Assembly (NCBI GenBank): GCA_016764995.1
Contig: JAESQU010000139.1
Span: 1 to 33,725 of the forward strand
DNA from: SAR324 cluster bacterium
Lineage (GTDB): Bacteria > SAR324 > NAC60-12
Direction: 5' to 3'
DNA length: 33,725 bases
The notes beneath the pieces are model-generated. The model did no database searches. It saw only the letters and a list, made by a program, of their open reading frames with translations, and was not told the DNA's origin. A program made the position numbers and the translations under genes. Positions 24,304 through 33,031 of this stretch are shown here, one piece after another (the stretch's first letter is position 1; every line of letters starts with the position of its first letter).

Positions 24304-24634
24304 CTCAAGTAAAACTTCTCAGAGGACTTGTCCACGGGGGCTGGTCTTCTGCATGGTGTTTTTTGGCAAATGCCAATTTGCACCATTTCATTTCCCCCGT
24401 ATTCTGTAGCATGAAGTCTGCTAATCATTTTTTTGTTTCCCATTCTTGTTCATTGAGAAATTTTTTCTTGAAACATCCTGAAGCCATCTGGCAAAAAACA
24501 GGATTATAAGTGAATTGTATGGGGCAGAAAAAAGAGATGCGGGCATGTTACCATTTTAAGAATTCCGACAGTTTGATATGAAAAAGGCATTGGCCTCATT
24601 CTGAATCGGTAGAACGTTGATAATTAGGAGTATA
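24304..24634 (+). other. rpsO-pnp intergenic region
   Basis: This 331-bp spacer holds the nested hairpin element in its first 130 bp. The rest (24435-24625) is AT-rich without clear structure, apart from the pnp ribosome-binding site AGGAG at 24626-24630. The ORF listed at 24300-24509 crosses the hairpins, starts on GTG without a ribosome-binding site and has no recognisable product. Confidence 0.6.
24325..24434 (+). promoter_or_regulatory. Nested hairpin element in the rpsO-pnp spacer
   Basis: Four helices nest on one axis: GGACTT/AAGTCT (24324-24329 with 24414-24419, one G-U), ACGGGGG/CCCCCGT (24334-24340 with 24394-24400, perfect), ATGGTG/CACCAT (24353-24358 with 24381-24386, perfect) and TTGGC/GCCAA around an AAAT loop (24363-24376). 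A run of seven T follows at 24428-24434, and an alternative small hairpin TAGCA/TGCTA (24407-24423) directly precedes it. The E. coli rpsO-pnp spacer holds a terminator and an RNase III-processed hairpin used for PNPase autoregulation; this element is a plausible counterpart. An unlisted small RNA is an alternative. Confidence 0.55.
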
Positions 24635-26707
24635 ATGAAAATTGTTGAAAGAGAATTTGGTCCGGCCACTATGAAGATGGAAACCGGAAGAATGGCCAAA
24701 CAGGCCAATGGATCCGTATTAGTTACATACGGTGACACAGTAGTACTTGTTGCTGCAACTGCGGCAAAGGGATCAGGAACAGGCGCGGATTTTTTCCCGC
24801 TTTCTGTTTTTTATGTTGAAAAAGCTTATGCTGCGGGTAGAATCCCTGGAGGTTTCTTAAAGCGTGAAGCACGTCTTTCCGATAGCGAAACACTTATTTC
24901 ACGAATAATTGACCGGCCATTGAGACCTGCTTTTGAAGATCATTACCTAGCAGAAACAATGATTGCGGCAACCGTTTTAAGTCATGATCTTATTCATCCA
25001 TCTGATGTAGCCGCAATGAACGGCGCGTCTGCGGCACTGGCCATTTCAGACATTCCTTTTCACAATCCTCTGGGTGGTGTAAGAGTCGGTCGAATTGATG
25101 GCAAATTTGTAACAAATCCCAGTCCTGAAGAACTGGAAGTAAGTGAATTGAACATCTTTATGGCCGCGTCCAAAGATGCGATTTTAATGGTTGAAGGTGA
25201 ATCAAGCGGTGTTAGCGAATCTGTGATGCTGGATGCATTATGGTATGGACAGGAAGCAGTTCTGCCAATTATTGAAATGCAGGAAGAGTTGATGCAGAGT
25301 GTTGGCAAGGCGAAACGGACTGTTGCAGTTCCGCCGGTAGATGCTGAACTAAAAGCTAAAATTGAAGCAATTGCACCAAAACGTTTGCGTGATGCTCTCA
25401 GCATCAAAGATAAAATTGAGCGCTACGAAAGATTGGACACATTACGCGACGAAGTCTGCAATGAAGTACTTGGTGATTCACCTGATACAGATTCGGCAAA
25501 AGAGCTTGGTCAAATATTTGCTGACATCAAAAAAGATGAAATGCGCGCACGTTTGATTAAAGATCAAATTCGTATAGACGGCAGAAAGCCGACAGAAATT
25601 CGACCAATAACCTGTGAAACCAAAGTATTGCCCAGAACACACGGTTCTGCCTTGTTCACACGTGGTGAAACACAGGCACTCGCTGTTACAACACTTGGTG
25701 CCCGTGAAGATGAAAAGATGATCGATTCACTGGATGGCATTTCTTTCAAAAGATTCATGCTGCACTATAACTTTCCCAGTTTTTGTGTTGGAGAAACACG
25801 ACCTCCACGTGGACCTGGACGCAGGGAAATTGGACACGGTACTCTGGCAGAGCGCGGATTGACTCCGGTCATGCCAACTAAAGCTGAATTTCCTTATACA
25901 ATTCGACTTGTTTCTGAAGTTCTTGAATCAAATGGTTCGTCTTCAATGGCTACTGTCTGCGCCGGTTCACTGGCTATGATGGATGCGGGAGTGCCTCTCA
26001 AGGAAGCAACCGCGGGTATTGCCATGGGACTGATCAGTGACGGAAAAAACAACGTGATTCTTTCAGATATACTTGGTGATGAAGATCATCTCGGCGACAT
26101 GGATTTCAAAGTTATCGGTACAGCAAACGGAATCACGGCCCTGCAAATGGATATTAAAATTAAGGGACTCGGACGTGAAGTCGTTGAGCAAGCCTTAATG
26201 CAGGCACGTGAAGGCCGGATGCATATTTTAGGAAAAATGGCTGAAGCACTGAAAGAATCCCGCGGCGGACTTTCAACTTATGCTCCCCGCTTTATCACAC
26301 ATAAAATCTCGCAGGATAAAATCGGTACTGTCATAGGACCTGGCGGTAAAATGATTAAGAGCATTGTCGAGAAAACCGGTGTGAAAATTAATATTGATGA
26401 TGACGGCATTGTTTCGATCATGTCACGTGACCATCAAGCAGTGGATGATGCACTGGAGATTGTAAAAAACCTTACTCGTACAATTGAGATAGGCGAAACT
26501 TATACCGGACCTGTCAAGAAAGTAATGGACTTTGGCGCGTTCGTTGAGGTTTTCCCAGGTACAGAAGGACTGGTACATATATCTAATCTTGCAGAAGGCC
26601 GAGTCGAAAAAGTTACTGATGTTTGTAAAGAAGGTGATATTGTCACCGTCAAAGCAACCGGAGTTGACAGACGAGGAAAAATCCAACTTAGTATAAAAGA
26701 CGTTTAA
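24635..26707 (+). CDS. pnp: Polyribonucleotide nucleotidyltransferase (PNPase)
   Basis: PNPase degrades RNA 3' to 5' by phosphorolysis and is a core part of the degradosome. The ATG at 24635, with AGGAG 4 nt upstream, is preferred to the upstream TTG, giving 690 aa. Visible parts are two RNase PH domains (MAKQANGSVLVTYGDTVVLVAAT; RTHGSALFTRGETQALAVTTLG and GPGRREIGHGTLAERGL), a KH domain (KIGTVIGPGGKMIKSIVEKTGV, about 563) and a C-terminal S1 domain (YTGPVKKVMDFGAFVEVFPGTEGLVHIS). The catalytic-core motif GDEDHLGDMDFKV is intact. A strong terminator follows 40 bp downstream, closing the operon. The whole gene lacks the TCCGGA hexamer that is common elsewhere. Confidence 0.97.
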   Translation: MKIVEREFGPATMKMETGRMAKQANGSVLVTYGDTVVLVAATAAKGSGTGADFFPLSVFYVEKAYAAGRIPGGFLKREARLSDSETLISRIIDRPLRPAFEDHYLAETMIAATVLSHDLIHPSDVAAMNGASAALAISDIPFHNPLGGVRVGRIDGKFVTNPSPEELEVSELNIFMAASKDAILMVEGESSGVSESVMLDALWYGQEAVLPIIEMQEELMQSVGKAKRTVAVPPVDAELKAKIEAIAPKRLRDALSIKDKIERYERLDTLRDEVCNEVLGDSPDTDSAKELGQIFADIKKDEMRARLIKDQIRIDGRKPTEIRPITCETKVLPRTHGSALFTRGETQALAVTTLGAREDEKMIDSLDGISFKRFMLHYNFPSFCVGETRPPRGPGRREIGHGTLAERGLTPVMPTKAEFPYTIRLVSEVLESNGSSSMATVCAGSLAMMDAGVPLKEATAGIAMGLISDGKNNVILSDILGDEDHLGDMDFKVIGTANGITALQMDIKIKGLGREVVEQALMQAREGRMHILGKMAEALKESRGGLSTYAPRFITHKISQDKIGTVIGPGGKMIKSIVEKTGVKINIDDDGIVSIMSRDHQAVDDALEIVKNLTRTIEIGETYTGPVKKVMDFGAFVEVFPGTEGLVHISNLAEGRVEKVTDVCKEGDIVTVKATGVDRRGKIQLSIKDV

Positions 26708-26746
26708 GTCAGAGCACAAACTGTTTAGCACAGCTTAAACTAAAGT

Positions 26747-26784
26747 CTGCCGACCGTTTCTTCAAAAGAGAGGTCGGCAGTTTT
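26747..26784 (+). terminator. Rho-independent terminator after pnp
   Basis: CTGCCGACC and GGTCGGCAG form a perfect 9-bp GC-rich stem (26747-26755 with 26772-26780), whose loop can extend the pairing through TCTT/AAGA. It is followed by TTTT. It lies 39 bp after the pnp stop and is the clearest terminator in the window. Confidence 0.85.
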
Positions 26785-26860
26785 ACCTGCCAAATTATTC
26801 TTTTTTGCCCCCATTTTTTTGGTGCGGCAAAAGAATCCCTAAAGAAACTGCAATCAGTAA

Positions 26861-26904
26861 TCAAACACTATTAGTTTGAGTTTAGAATGCTCTAGGGCTA
26901 TGGT
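26861..26904 (+). promoter_or_regulatory. Promoter and palindrome upstream of the racemase-like gene
   Basis: TTGAGT (26876-26881) and TATGGT (26899-26904) are separated by 17 bp. The -35 box overlaps the right arm of an inverted repeat TCAAAC/GTTTGA (26861-26866 and 26874-26879). Transcription from here would start near 26911, downstream of the first in-frame ATG, which supports translation of the racemase-like gene from 26950. Confidence 0.35.
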
Positions 26905-26949
26905 GAAATGGATTATTTTAGCACTATCACCCTGCAAAACTATTTCAGC

Positions 26950-27870
26950 ATGAACCTTGTTATCACGGATTCCGGACTTGGCGGACTTTCCGTTTTTGCG
27001 CAGCTGATGCGGTTCCTGAAAGATCGTGCATCTTCCGGAAATTCAGCCAATCTTGTAGACAATTTAAACATCACCTACGTAAACGCTGTGCCTTCAAATG
27101 AACGTGGTTACAACTCCATGTCCGGCAGCACGGAACAGATTGAAACATTTGATAAAATACTAAATAATACAAAAAAACTTTTTATGCCAGATTACATTTT
27201 TGTTGCTTGTGGATCATTGTCTGTTCTTTTGAAAGAATTACAGTTTCAAAGCAATGCGGAGCTTAAAATCGACGGTATTCTTTCAATTGGAAACAAGCAG
27301 CTTTTGGGAAGTCTGAATCAAAATTCAAAGACAACTGCATTAATTTTTGCTACTCCCACAACAATTCGAGCAAAAACGATTCAGCACGAACTTTACAAAA
27401 ATGGAATTGCGGAAAAGCGAATTATCACACAGGCATGTCCGGAATTAGCAACCCAGATTTCAAATGATCCGGAAGGATCAAAAGTTGCGGAAAGTATAAG
27501 ACACTGGGTAAGGCAAGCATTGCAAAAATTGACTGCTGATTCCAACTCGCCATTGATCGCATATCTTGGCTGTACTCACTACTCTTACCGTGAAAGTCTC
27601 TTTCAAGATGCTTTCATACAGGAGGGTTTCAGCAATATCACTTTGCTAAACCCTAATCTTGCTGCTGCCGAATATTTGTACAAAATCGTCCTGCAAAACC
27701 AAGATTCTGCCACCATACTATCGAAAGATATTTCTCTTTCATTTTCAACACCTTACCCAATTCCGGAGCAGGAAATAAAGACACTGTCTAAACTGCTGAA
27801 TCCTATTTCAGTTGAAACCGCCGAGGCTTTTCAAAATGCCATAATTTGTCCTGAACTGCTTGCTGATTGA
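26950..27870 (+). CDS. murI: Glutamate-racemase-like protein (Asp/Glu racemase superfamily)
   Basis: The start at 26950 gives MNLVITDSGLGGLSVFAQL, the expected N-terminus of the family; the ATG at 26908 adds 14 residues and lies before the predicted transcription start. Both cysteine motifs are present: VACGSLS (Cys87, replacing the usual ACNTAS) and LGCTHY (Cys208, His210). FATPTTIRAKTI and TQACPELATQI fit MurI positions. MurI makes D-glutamate for peptidoglycan. The altered first cysteine loop (GSLS for NTAS) and the unusual NAVPSNERGYNSM stretch in place of the PYG motif mean another substrate is possible, so the symbol is tentative. It is the first gene of a tight operon with the PMI-like gene (3-bp gap) and priA. 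Confidence 0.75.
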   Translation: MNLVITDSGLGGLSVFAQLMRFLKDRASSGNSANLVDNLNITYVNAVPSNERGYNSMSGSTEQIETFDKILNNTKKLFMPDYIFVACGSLSVLLKELQFQSNAELKIDGILSIGNKQLLGSLNQNSKTTALIFATPTTIRAKTIQHELYKNGIAEKRIITQACPELATQISNDPEGSKVAESIRHWVRQALQKLTADSNSPLIAYLGCTHYSYRESLFQDAFIQEGFSNITLLNPNLAAAEYLYKIVLQNQDSATILSKDISLSFSTPYPIPEQEIKTLSKLLNPISVETAEAFQNAIICPELLAD

Positions 27871-27873
27871 ACG

Positions 27874-29346
27874 ATGACCATTGCTGAACTTGCTGAATAT
27901 AATTTGTTTTCCTGTTTGGAAAAATCCCACCTGCTGGATGTTGCAGACGAATCAAAAATTTGGTTTGCTCAACTCAATCTTCAAGACTGCCTAGAAAATG
28001 AACTTCCGGACGCAGGACAAATCGCGGACTATTTATTTTCAGAAATTGAGCTGCCTGAAATTCAACTCTTCCTGCTGCTGATTGAAAGAAATCGAATCGA
28101 ATCCTGGAGTGGAAACTCCAAGACTGTTGGTTTTCAGGAATTGGTTGAGATTAAGAACAACAACGTATATCAAAAAAATCAGCAAGCAACACTAAAAATG
28201 CGTGGCTGTGTCTGGAAAAACATGCTTGATACGGAAACTCTTCAGGAAATAATAACACAAAACCATGATGCTCCACTCGAAGCTGTAGCAAAAAACAGGC
28301 AGTGTGTCATCATCAATCCGGAACAAGCTTTAAGTTTGGAAGTCCTAAATATACCAAAACCATGGGGACATGAGGGATGGTATACCGGAGTCGAAAAACG
28401 TGGTGTGGTGAAGGTCGCAGACGAATATGGAAAAACAGAGTTGCCATATGCATTGAGTCTTTTTAAAAAACAACTTCTTGCGGACTCTTCTGAAACTTTG
28501 ATTTTGTTAAAAACACTAAATCCTGTCGCGGATGATGTGTTGGGAGATTTGTATTATGAAATGCATGAAGAAAAATGGGAAGTTTATGTTGTGACAGAAA
28601 TTGACAAAACTGCCTGGCCCTCTGGAACAGGCATCATCAAGGCAGGATTGCATCCGAATAAAATTTCTGCATATCAAGCAAAACACGGAACAAAATGGTC
28701 AGAATTTCTACTCAAAGATTTTAAAACAGCAATTGCTGAATACGAAAAAACACGCCGTCAAATAGATGAATCAAAAGAAACTATTTCCAGCAAATTGATT
28801 GTTCAGGAAATTGAACTCAGAGAGAAAGCAGCTGATTTTGTGGGTGACTTGTCTGTAAAAGTAGGGGACATTGTCAGCTTTCCTGTTTTTCAAATGCACT
28901 CTTTAAGACATGGAATCAAGGTCATAGAATTTCAAACACCGCATTATGAACGTCTTATTGTAATGTTTGCGCAAAAAGTTCTAACCCAAAATCATTGGGA
29001 TACCGAAGACGCTTTAAACAAAATGCTTCCGGAAATCTATCAAGCACCTCAACTGGAAAAACTACACAAATCGGCAGGAATACTGGTGGAGCGTTTTGTT
29101 GATTTTCCGCAATTTACCGCAGACCGTATTTCTTTGGATTCTGAACAGATTTGGCATGATCAACTCGACGGAAAATACCATTTGCTAATCACCATTTCCG
29201 GACAAGCTACCGTGATTCCGGAATACGGTCAGCCCGTAATTTTGAATCATGAAGACGCTTTGTTTTTACCGGTGCGAATGGGAAATTATAGCTTGAAAAG
29301 CACCGGAGATATTCCGCTAATTTGCTTAAAAGCAGTGCCGAAATAA
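27874..29346 (+). CDS. Phosphomannose-isomerase-like cupin protein, function unknown
   Basis: This 490-aa protein resembles type I mannose-6-phosphate isomerases in pieces. KPWGHEGWYTGVEKRG (162-177) matches the KPWGG region. YEMHEEKWEVYVVTE (228-242) supplies a His231 and Glu236 where PMI has QxH and E metal ligands, and GDIVSFPVFQMHSLRHGIKVIEFQ (331-354) supplies His342. The usual Gln ligand is Glu here. A C-terminal cupin-like region (LLITISGQATVIPEYGQPVI, HEDALFLPV) follows. The first about 150 residues match nothing I know. It may isomerise a sugar phosphate or be a non-catalytic relative. Gaps of 3 bp to both the racemase-like gene and priA show firm operon membership. Confidence 0.6.
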   Translation: MTIAELAEYNLFSCLEKSHLLDVADESKIWFAQLNLQDCLENELPDAGQIADYLFSEIELPEIQLFLLLIERNRIESWSGNSKTVGFQELVEIKNNNVYQKNQQATLKMRGCVWKNMLDTETLQEIITQNHDAPLEAVAKNRQCVIINPEQALSLEVLNIPKPWGHEGWYTGVEKRGVVKVADEYGKTELPYALSLFKKQLLADSSETLILLKTLNPVADDVLGDLYYEMHEEKWEVYVVTEIDKTAWPSGTGIIKAGLHPNKISAYQAKHGTKWSEFLLKDFKTAIAEYEKTRRQIDESKETISSKLIVQEIELREKAADFVGDLSVKVGDIVSFPVFQMHSLRHGIKVIEFQTPHYERLIVMFAQKVLTQNHWDTEDALNKMLPEIYQAPQLEKLHKSAGILVERFVDFPQFTADRISLDSEQIWHDQLDGKYHLLITISGQATVIPEYGQPVILNHEDALFLPVRMGNYSLKSTGDIPLICLKAVPK

Positions 29347-29349
29347 CAA

Positions 29350-31806
29350 ATGATCGTTGAAGTTGCCCTGAATTTACCGCTTCGTAAGACTTTTGATTAT
29401 CGCTGGCCGGATAATCTTGCCCGTGTTCCTGAAGCAGGTTTACAAGTACTTGTGCCGTTTGGCGTACAAAAAAAAGGTGGTGTTGTAGTTGGTGTAAAGG
29501 AACATTCAGAATTTACCAAATTGAGACTGGTAGAAACACTGGTTGATGAGGAACCGCTGTTTTCAGCAGAAATGCTGAAACTTAGCAAGTGGACTTCTGA
29601 ATACTATTTTTGTGCCTGGGGTGAAACATTGAATGCCGCGATTCCCGGTGGACTTTCCCTGCGTTTACGTACAACTTTTACTCCCCAAACAACCTCACTT
29701 CCAGGTCTGGACACGCTGAGCAAACAACCACTTAGTCTGCTTGATACCCAACAATCATGGACACAGCAGGAATGGATTCAGTGCAACCCTGATGAACATG
29801 ACCAAAAACTGCTGCGGAACTGGCTTGCCAAAGACTATATTCATTCAACTCAGGTGTTGCTGGGGAAAAAGACAAAACCAAAAATGGAACGTTGGATACG
29901 TCTGCTCAAAACTGATGATGATAAAACTGCTGCAAAACGACGTAAAACAAAACGACAGCAAATATTTGAAATCTTAAAAGAAAATCCGCAGATTTGCTGG
30001 AGTGAAATTCAAACCAGAGTCAATGCTCCTTCACAAATCATCAAGAAACTAAAAGAGGAAGGTTTCGTTGATTTTTTTGAAAAACGGGTTTACCGTCGAT
30101 TTATGGAAGGAGGTTTGCCTGAAATAGAAGCATTTCTGGATTTAAATCAGGAACAGAATTTAACTTTTAACAAAGTTTCCGATTCACTTAACAAAGGCAC
30201 TTACCGTACATTTTTACTGGAAGGTGTCACTGGCAGCGGAAAAACAGAAGTATATCTGCATGCGGTACGTGCCGCACTTAAATTGGGAAAATCATCTTTG
30301 ATTCTGGTTCCCGAAATTTCATTGACTCCACAGTTGGTCAACCGTTTCCGTTCACGTTTCGGTGACCTTGTGGCAGTTTTACACAGTGGAATGGATGACG
30401 GTGAGCGCTTTGATGAATGGTCGAGAGTACGAAACGGAATTGCAACAATTGTAATCGGCGCCCGTAGCGCGGTCTTTTCTCCTTTGAAAAACTTGGGACT
30501 GATCGTGATAGATGAAGAACACGACCCTTCATACAAACAGGGCGAGACTCCACGTTACCATGGACGAGATGTGGCTATTTTTCGTGGATATGAAACAGGT
30601 GCGACAGTATTGCTTGGTTCAGCCACTCCATCACTGGAATCCGCAAACAATGTAATCAATTCTAAATATGAGCTTTTACGCTTAACAGCACGTATCCATC
30701 AAGGACAATTACCACAAGTGAAACTTCTGGATATGAAAACTGTACCAAGCCAGAAAGGCAGTCCATATTTTTCCAGTGAATTGGTAGAAGCGCTCCGTCA
30801 ACGCCTACTGAGAAAAGAGCAAAGTATTGTATTTTTGAATCGCCGCGGATTTGCGCCTTTGGTACGTTGTTCAAAGTGCGAAACTACTTACACTTGCCCC
30901 AACTGTAGTTTGAGTTTAGTTTACCATCAAGGAGCAAACCAAGTCCGTTGTCATCAATGTGACTTTGTTAAACCACTACAAAATAGATGTCCGGATTGCG
31001 GCACAGATCAAGCCCCAAAAATTATCGGTACCGGAACAGAACAAGTTGAGGAAAATCTCAAAATGTTTTTTCCAGACGCGCGTATTTTACGGATGGATCG
31101 CGACACATTGCATGGCAAACACGCACTCTCCAAAATGCATGATCGTATCCGCAGACATGAAGTTGATATTGTGATTGGTACACAATTGGTAACCAAAGGA
31201 CATGACTTTCCGGAAGTAACTTTGGTGGGCGTAATTTTATCTGATTTATCGCTAAACATTCCGGATTTCCGCGCGAGTGAACGGACATTTCAATTATTGA
31301 CACAAGTTGCGGGACGCGCTGGACGAGGTTCCAAACCGGGTGAAGTGTTGATTCAAACTCATAATCCCAGGCACCACAGTTTACTTTGTGCCAAAGAACA
31401 CGACAATGCAAACTTCAGGGAGCTTGAACTGGAACGTAGACAAAACCTCCGGATGCCGCCTTTTCATTCGCTGACAATGATTGTCTGCAGTAGTCCTCGT
31501 GAAGAACGCGCGGAAAGTATCGCCAGGGCACTTGCCGAAAAAATTGAAATGATTATTTCAAACAAAAGACACGGTGCTCTTTCCGATTCAACTGGCAAAG
31601 TTAAAACTGCCGAAATTATTAAAATAATTGGACCAATTGAAGCTCCTATGAAAAAATTGCGTAACCGTTTCCGCTGGCAACTTTTGCTGAAAGCAGACAG
31701 TGTACGACCTCTTTCTCGCTTGCTGAAACAAGTTTTTGAAACTCCTACTTCAATAAGACGTGATGAGTTAATTCAGGTTGATGTTGATCCTCATCACCTG
31801 CTTTGA
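29350..31806 (+). CDS. priA: Primosomal protein N', replication-restart helicase
   Basis: PriA recognises stalled or repaired forks and reloads the replicative helicase. The 818-aa protein has the N-terminal 3'-end-binding domain (MIVEVALNLPLRKTFDYRWP, VLVPFGVQKKGGVVVG). A winged-helix-like segment follows (about 190-255). The helicase core has Walker A GVTGSGKTEVYLH (about 293), DEEHD, LLGSATPSLES and motif VI QVAGRAGRG. The zinc-binding cysteines are CSKCETTYTCPNC and CHQCDF...CPDC (about 507-555), inserted in the helicase as usual. It is the third gene of the racemase-like/PMI-like/priA run. All catalytic motifs appear intact. Confidence 0.97.
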   Translation: MIVEVALNLPLRKTFDYRWPDNLARVPEAGLQVLVPFGVQKKGGVVVGVKEHSEFTKLRLVETLVDEEPLFSAEMLKLSKWTSEYYFCAWGETLNAAIPGGLSLRLRTTFTPQTTSLPGLDTLSKQPLSLLDTQQSWTQQEWIQCNPDEHDQKLLRNWLAKDYIHSTQVLLGKKTKPKMERWIRLLKTDDDKTAAKRRKTKRQQIFEILKENPQICWSEIQTRVNAPSQIIKKLKEEGFVDFFEKRVYRRFMEGGLPEIEAFLDLNQEQNLTFNKVSDSLNKGTYRTFLLEGVTGSGKTEVYLHAVRAALKLGKSSLILVPEISLTPQLVNRFRSRFGDLVAVLHSGMDDGERFDEWSRVRNGIATIVIGARSAVFSPLKNLGLIVIDEEHDPSYKQGETPRYHGRDVAIFRGYETGATVLLGSATPSLESANNVINSKYELLRLTARIHQGQLPQVKLLDMKTVPSQKGSPYFSSELVEALRQRLLRKEQSIVFLNRRGFAPLVRCSKCETTYTCPNCSLSLVYHQGANQVRCHQCDFVKPLQNRCPDCGTDQAPKIIGTGTEQVEENLKMFFPDARILRMDRDTLHGKHALSKMHDRIRRHEVDIVIGTQLVTKGHDFPEVTLVGVILSDLSLNIPDFRASERTFQLLTQVAGRAGRGSKPGEVLIQTHNPRHHSLLCAKEHDNANFRELELERRQNLRMPPFHSLTMIVCSSPREERAESIARALAEKIEMIISNKRHGALSDSTGKVKTAEIIKIIGPIEAPMKKLRNRFRWQLLLKADSVRPLSRLLKQVFETPTSIRRDELIQVDVDPHHLL

Positions 31807-31898
31807 GACATAAAAATAATGGTGTGCCACATGGCTTTAGTTTTTGTTGAGGAAACGATTTATGATGTCGTCTTAAAATATTTAGCAGGATAAATTAA

Positions 31899-32534
31899 GT
31901 GGACTTTACACAATGGAGTCAACTGGCTCTAATCTGTATCATGGGAGCAATGTCTCCAGGCCCTAGCCTTGCGGTAATTTTACGAAACTCAGTTTCCGGA
32001 GGACGACAGCAGGGAGTTTTGACCGGAATCGGCCACGGTCTTGGCATCACGTTCTATGCGCTAATTGCGGTTGCAGGACTGGTTACAATTTTCAAAACAA
32101 TTCCTCATTTTTTCCTTGTTGCCCAAATAGTAGGTTCTATTTTTTTAATCTGGCTCGGCTCAAAAATGATCATCACAGCCCTGACTCACGAAAATGGCAA
32201 TTTTGAAACATCCCACTCTAAAGTCACAGGGCGCCAGGGATTTATTGAAGGCTTTTTAATTGCTTTCCTGAATCCCAAAATCGCAGCGTGGCTCTTGGCG
32301 CTATTCAGTCAGTTTGTACAACCCGACGCAGCACTCACAGAACAAATGCTAATCGTCTCAACAGTTGGCGGAATTGATACAATCTGGTATTGTCTTGTTG
32401 CTCTGCTTACTTCCTCAGGAGCGCTCGTTGAAGGTCTGAGAAGCAACGCCAAACGGATTGATTTTGGAATGGGGCTTTTGCTGATATTACTGGCGGCAGG
32501 AATGCTCTGGCGCGCGTTTAATCTCTTCAGCTAA
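31899..32534 (+). CDS. LysE/RhtB-family amino-acid exporter
   Basis: The 211-aa protein begins with a GTG at 31899 preceded by AGGA about 9 nt upstream. The family signature GAMSPGPSLAVILRNSVSGGRQQGVLTGIGHGLG is at residues 15-48, followed by several hydrophobic helices (FYALIAVAGLVTIF, IVGSIFLIWLGSKMI, GFLIAFLNPKIAAWLLALF, MGLLLILLAAGMLWRAF), for about six membrane segments. Members export lysine, homoserine, threonine or similar amino acids. The substrate cannot be told. It is followed 11 bp later by the acetyltransferase gene, so the two probably form an operon. Confidence 0.88.
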   Translation: MDFTQWSQLALICIMGAMSPGPSLAVILRNSVSGGRQQGVLTGIGHGLGITFYALIAVAGLVTIFKTIPHFFLVAQIVGSIFLIWLGSKMIITALTHENGNFETSHSKVTGRQGFIEGFLIAFLNPKIAAWLLALFSQFVQPDAALTEQMLIVSTVGGIDTIWYCLVALLTSSGALVEGLRSNAKRIDFGMGLLLILLAAGMLWRAFNLFS

Positions 32535-32545
32535 AACAGAATTGC

Positions 32546-33031
32546 ATGGTAGAAATCAGGAAGGCCTTAAAACAGGATTTTGAACAGATTTGGAAAATTT
32601 TTCAACCAATTGTTTCCGCAGGCGAAACCTACCCTTATCCCAGGAATACCAGTAAAGAAGAAGCTTTCAGGATTTGGATAAAAGAACCGCAAAAAACTTT
32701 CGTCTGTCTGGAAAACAAACATATTCTTGGCACATATTATTTGAAACAAAATCAATCCGGACAAGGTAGCCACGTCTGCAACTGCGGTTATATGGTTTCA
32801 GCTGACGCAAGAGGGAAGGGTTTGGCCACATTCATGTGTGAACATTCACAAAAAGTTGCCAGAGAGTTGAACTACAAAGGCATGCAGTTCAATCTAGTTG
32901 TCGTCAGTAATGAGCAGGCTGTCCGCTTATGGAGCAAGCTGGGATTTGAAACTGCGGGCAAAATAACGAAGGCCTTTCAGCACCCAACTTTGGGCTACGT
33001 GGATGCACTGATTATGTACAAATGGCTCTGA
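32546..33031 (+). CDS. GNAT-family N-acetyltransferase
   Basis: The 161-aa protein carries the acetyl-CoA-binding motif A as GYMVSADARGKGLATFMCEHS (about 87-107, with the R/Q-x-x-G-x-G/A pattern as ARGKGLA), and motif B-like LVVVSNEQAVRLWSKLGFETAGK (about 122-146). The N-terminus IRKALKQDFEQIWKIFQPIV is typical of the PhnO/RimI-like group. Small-molecule or antibiotic-like acetylation is possible, but no substrate is indicated. It follows the LysE gene by 11 bp, and its 3' end overlaps the lipoate-ligase gene on the opposite strand by 20 bp. Confidence 0.87.
   Translation: MVEIRKALKQDFEQIWKIFQPIVSAGETYPYPRNTSKEEAFRIWIKEPQKTFVCLENKHILGTYYLKQNQSGQGSHVCNCGYMVSADARGKGLATFMCEHSQKVARELNYKGMQFNLVVVSNEQAVRLWSKLGFETAGKITKAFQHPTLGYVDALIMYKWL

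Noticed and set aside
24300-24509. 69-aa ORF after rpsO
   Set aside because: It starts at a GTG overlapping the rpsO stop, has no ribosome-binding site or recognisable motif, and runs through the nested hairpin.
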